From assembly GCF_042138895.1 (NCBI RefSeq), contig NZ_JBHIKW010000008.1, positions 124,001 to 188,000 of the forward strand: 64,000 nt of DNA. The letters run 5' to 3'. Under the pieces are notes generated by a model. The model had not been told where the DNA came from and searched no databases. It saw only the letters and a program-made list of their open reading frames with translations. Positions 63,137-64,000 of the stretch are shown here, in pieces; the stretch's first letter is position 1; each line of letters opens with the position of its first letter. The position numbers and the translations under genes are program-made. The stretch comes from Cedecea selenatireducens (GTDB taxonomy: Bacteria > Pseudomonadota > Gammaproteobacteria > Enterobacterales > Enterobacteriaceae).

Positions 63137-64000
63137 TCAAAGAGGGTAGTTAGCAGACCACTGTTCTAAAATTGTTTGGTACGGTTTGATGAAGTGCTCT
63201 TCAGTAAACTTCCCTTGTTCGATGGCCAACCGGCTGCGTTCTTCTCGATCGTAAACAATTTGAGTAAATGAATGATCCTGGTGGTTCAGGCTCGGCTGGT
63301 AGCACAGCCCGGCCGGGGAATTCGCGTTGTAAATCTCAGGGCGATAAATCTTCTGGAACGTCTCCATGGTGCTGATGGTGCTGATAAGCTCGAGATTCGA
63401 GTAATCATTCACCAGGTCGCCCGTGTGGTAGAACGCGAAAGGCGCCACGCTGTTTGGCGGCATGAAGTAGCGAGCCTTCAGCCCCATTTTGTTGAAATAG
63501 ATATCGGTCAGGGAAGACGCATCCTGCTCGTATTCGATGCCGAGCACCGGGTGGCGATTACCCGTCTGACGGTAGACGTTCTTGCTCGATACGCTCAGGC
63601 AAATCACCGGCGCTTTGTTGAAGTTTTCTTTGTAAGTGTCCGAGCTGACGAAGTGTCTGAACAGGTTCCCGTGCAGGTCACCGTAGTTCTCCGGGATGCT
63701 GAACTTAGCGCGATCCTGGTTGTAGGCCGGCAGCAGAACGCTGAAGTCGTAGTCACGCACGTAGGAAGAGAAGTTGTTCCCCACGATACCTTCGATGCGC
63801 TGATTAGTTTTTTTATCCAGAACATGTGTTTTAAGGATTTCAATCGCCGGGAAGGTTTTACCCTGGCCTTCGATATCCAGCTCAACGGAAACAATTTCAA
63901 GTTCAACGGCGTAGCGATCGGACGTTGGGTTGTCCCAGCTTGCCAGCGAATTGAAGCGGTTATTCATCATGATCAAAGCGTTACGCAGGTTCTCCTGACG
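63137..64000 (-). CDS. mesX: MesX (DUF1852), N-terminus cut by window edge
   Basis: 287 residues are visible. The frame is open to the window edge, so the first codons lie beyond 64000. The visible start RQENLRNALIMMNNRFNSLA is family-like, and the DUF1852 family is about 325 aa, so some 35-40 residues are missing. It has the conserved NPTSDRYAVELEIVSVELDI, NNFSSYVRDYDFSVLLP and CYQPSLNHQDHSFTQIVYDR blocks (cited in part). It is the partner of the adjacent MesD in oxygen-dependent, folate-independent methionine synthesis (family knowledge). TTG and ATG codons near 63976 are internal, not the true start. Confidence 0.88.
   Translation of the reverse strand, partial: RQENLRNALIMMNNRFNSLASWDNPTSDRYAVELEIVSVELDIEGQGKTFPAIEILKTHVLDKKTNQRIEGIVGNNFSSYVRDYDFSVLLPAYNQDRAKFSIPENYGDLHGNLFRHFVSSDTYKENFNKAPVICLSVSSKNVYRQTGNRHPVLGIEYEQDASSLTDIYFNKMGLKARYFMPPNSVAPFAFYHTGDLVNDYSNLELISTISTMETFQKIYRPEIYNANSPAGLCYQPSLNHQDHSFTQIVYDREERSRLAIEQGKFTEEHFIKPYQTILEQWSANYPL

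Overview
The window is chromosomal DNA from a member of the Enterobacteriaceae. BtsS, BtsR, YjiA, YjiX, BtsT, CueP and PgaABCD all match the enteric proteins closely in length and motifs. The species cannot be fixed from sequence alone, but a cyclic beta-1,2-glucan synthase and the MesD/MesX pair point to an environmental or opportunistic enteric (Enterobacter/Cedecea-like) rather than Escherichia coli. I saw no tRNA, rRNA, integrase, insertion sequence or CRISPR array.

Layout. 0-2 kb: a second MetNIQ-type (NlpA family) ABC importer on the minus strand, its binding protein cut by the window edge. 2.5-8.7 kb: the pyruvate-sensing system. The two-component pair btsSR sits next to its target transporter gene btsT with yjiX and yjiA, and a direct-repeat BtsR site and a CRP-like site lie upstream of btsT. 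8.8-9.4 kb: cueP behind a textbook CueR-type promoter with a 19-bp spacer. 9.5-16.9 kb: a LuxR-type regulator and the pgaABCD operon for poly-N-acetylglucosamine (PNAG) biofilm polysaccharide.

17-43.2 kb is an AT-richer accessory island and the most interesting part. A minus-strand set holds two giant Ig-repeat adhesins (about 2023 and 1832 aa) and a complete type I secretion apparatus (TolC-like outer-membrane protein, LapB-like ABC exporter, HlyD-like adaptor), flanked by a small lipoprotein and a small secreted protein. Divergent from these is a plus-strand operon: a MotA/TolQ/ExbB-like proton-channel subunit, a third giant RTX adhesin (998 aa), two MotB/OmpA-like subunits (one keeps the proton-carrying Asp, the other has Ala there), a LuxR-type regulator and an EAL-domain c-di-GMP phosphodiesterase. 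A Crp-fold regulator faces the end of this operon. The plan resembles Salmonella SPI-4 (siiABCDEF), but with three substrates, two B-type channel subunits and built-in c-di-GMP control. I see no LapD/LapG pair.

43.9-55 kb: a hypothetical gene, an AbrB-type membrane protein divergent from a TetR regulator across two palindromic operators, and a 2855-aa cyclic beta-1,2-glucan synthase (ndvB/chvB type). 55-60 kb: a YnfU-like zinc ribbon, a D-threonine-aldolase-like PLP enzyme with a divergent LysR, a metallo-beta-lactamase-fold hydrolase with a divergent LysR, and a glutathione peroxidase. 60-61.5 kb: a two-gene operon for a candidate beta-pore-forming protein (aegerolysin-like N-terminus plus aerolysin/ETX-MTX2-like C-terminus) and a small Cys-containing secreted partner. 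62-64 kb: the cobalamin-independent methionine synthase core MesD with MesX (DUF1852), the latter cut by the window edge.

Surface and biofilm functions dominate: PNAG, giant secreted adhesins, c-di-GMP turnover and periplasmic glucan are all within 40 kb. The joint regulation of these is inference.
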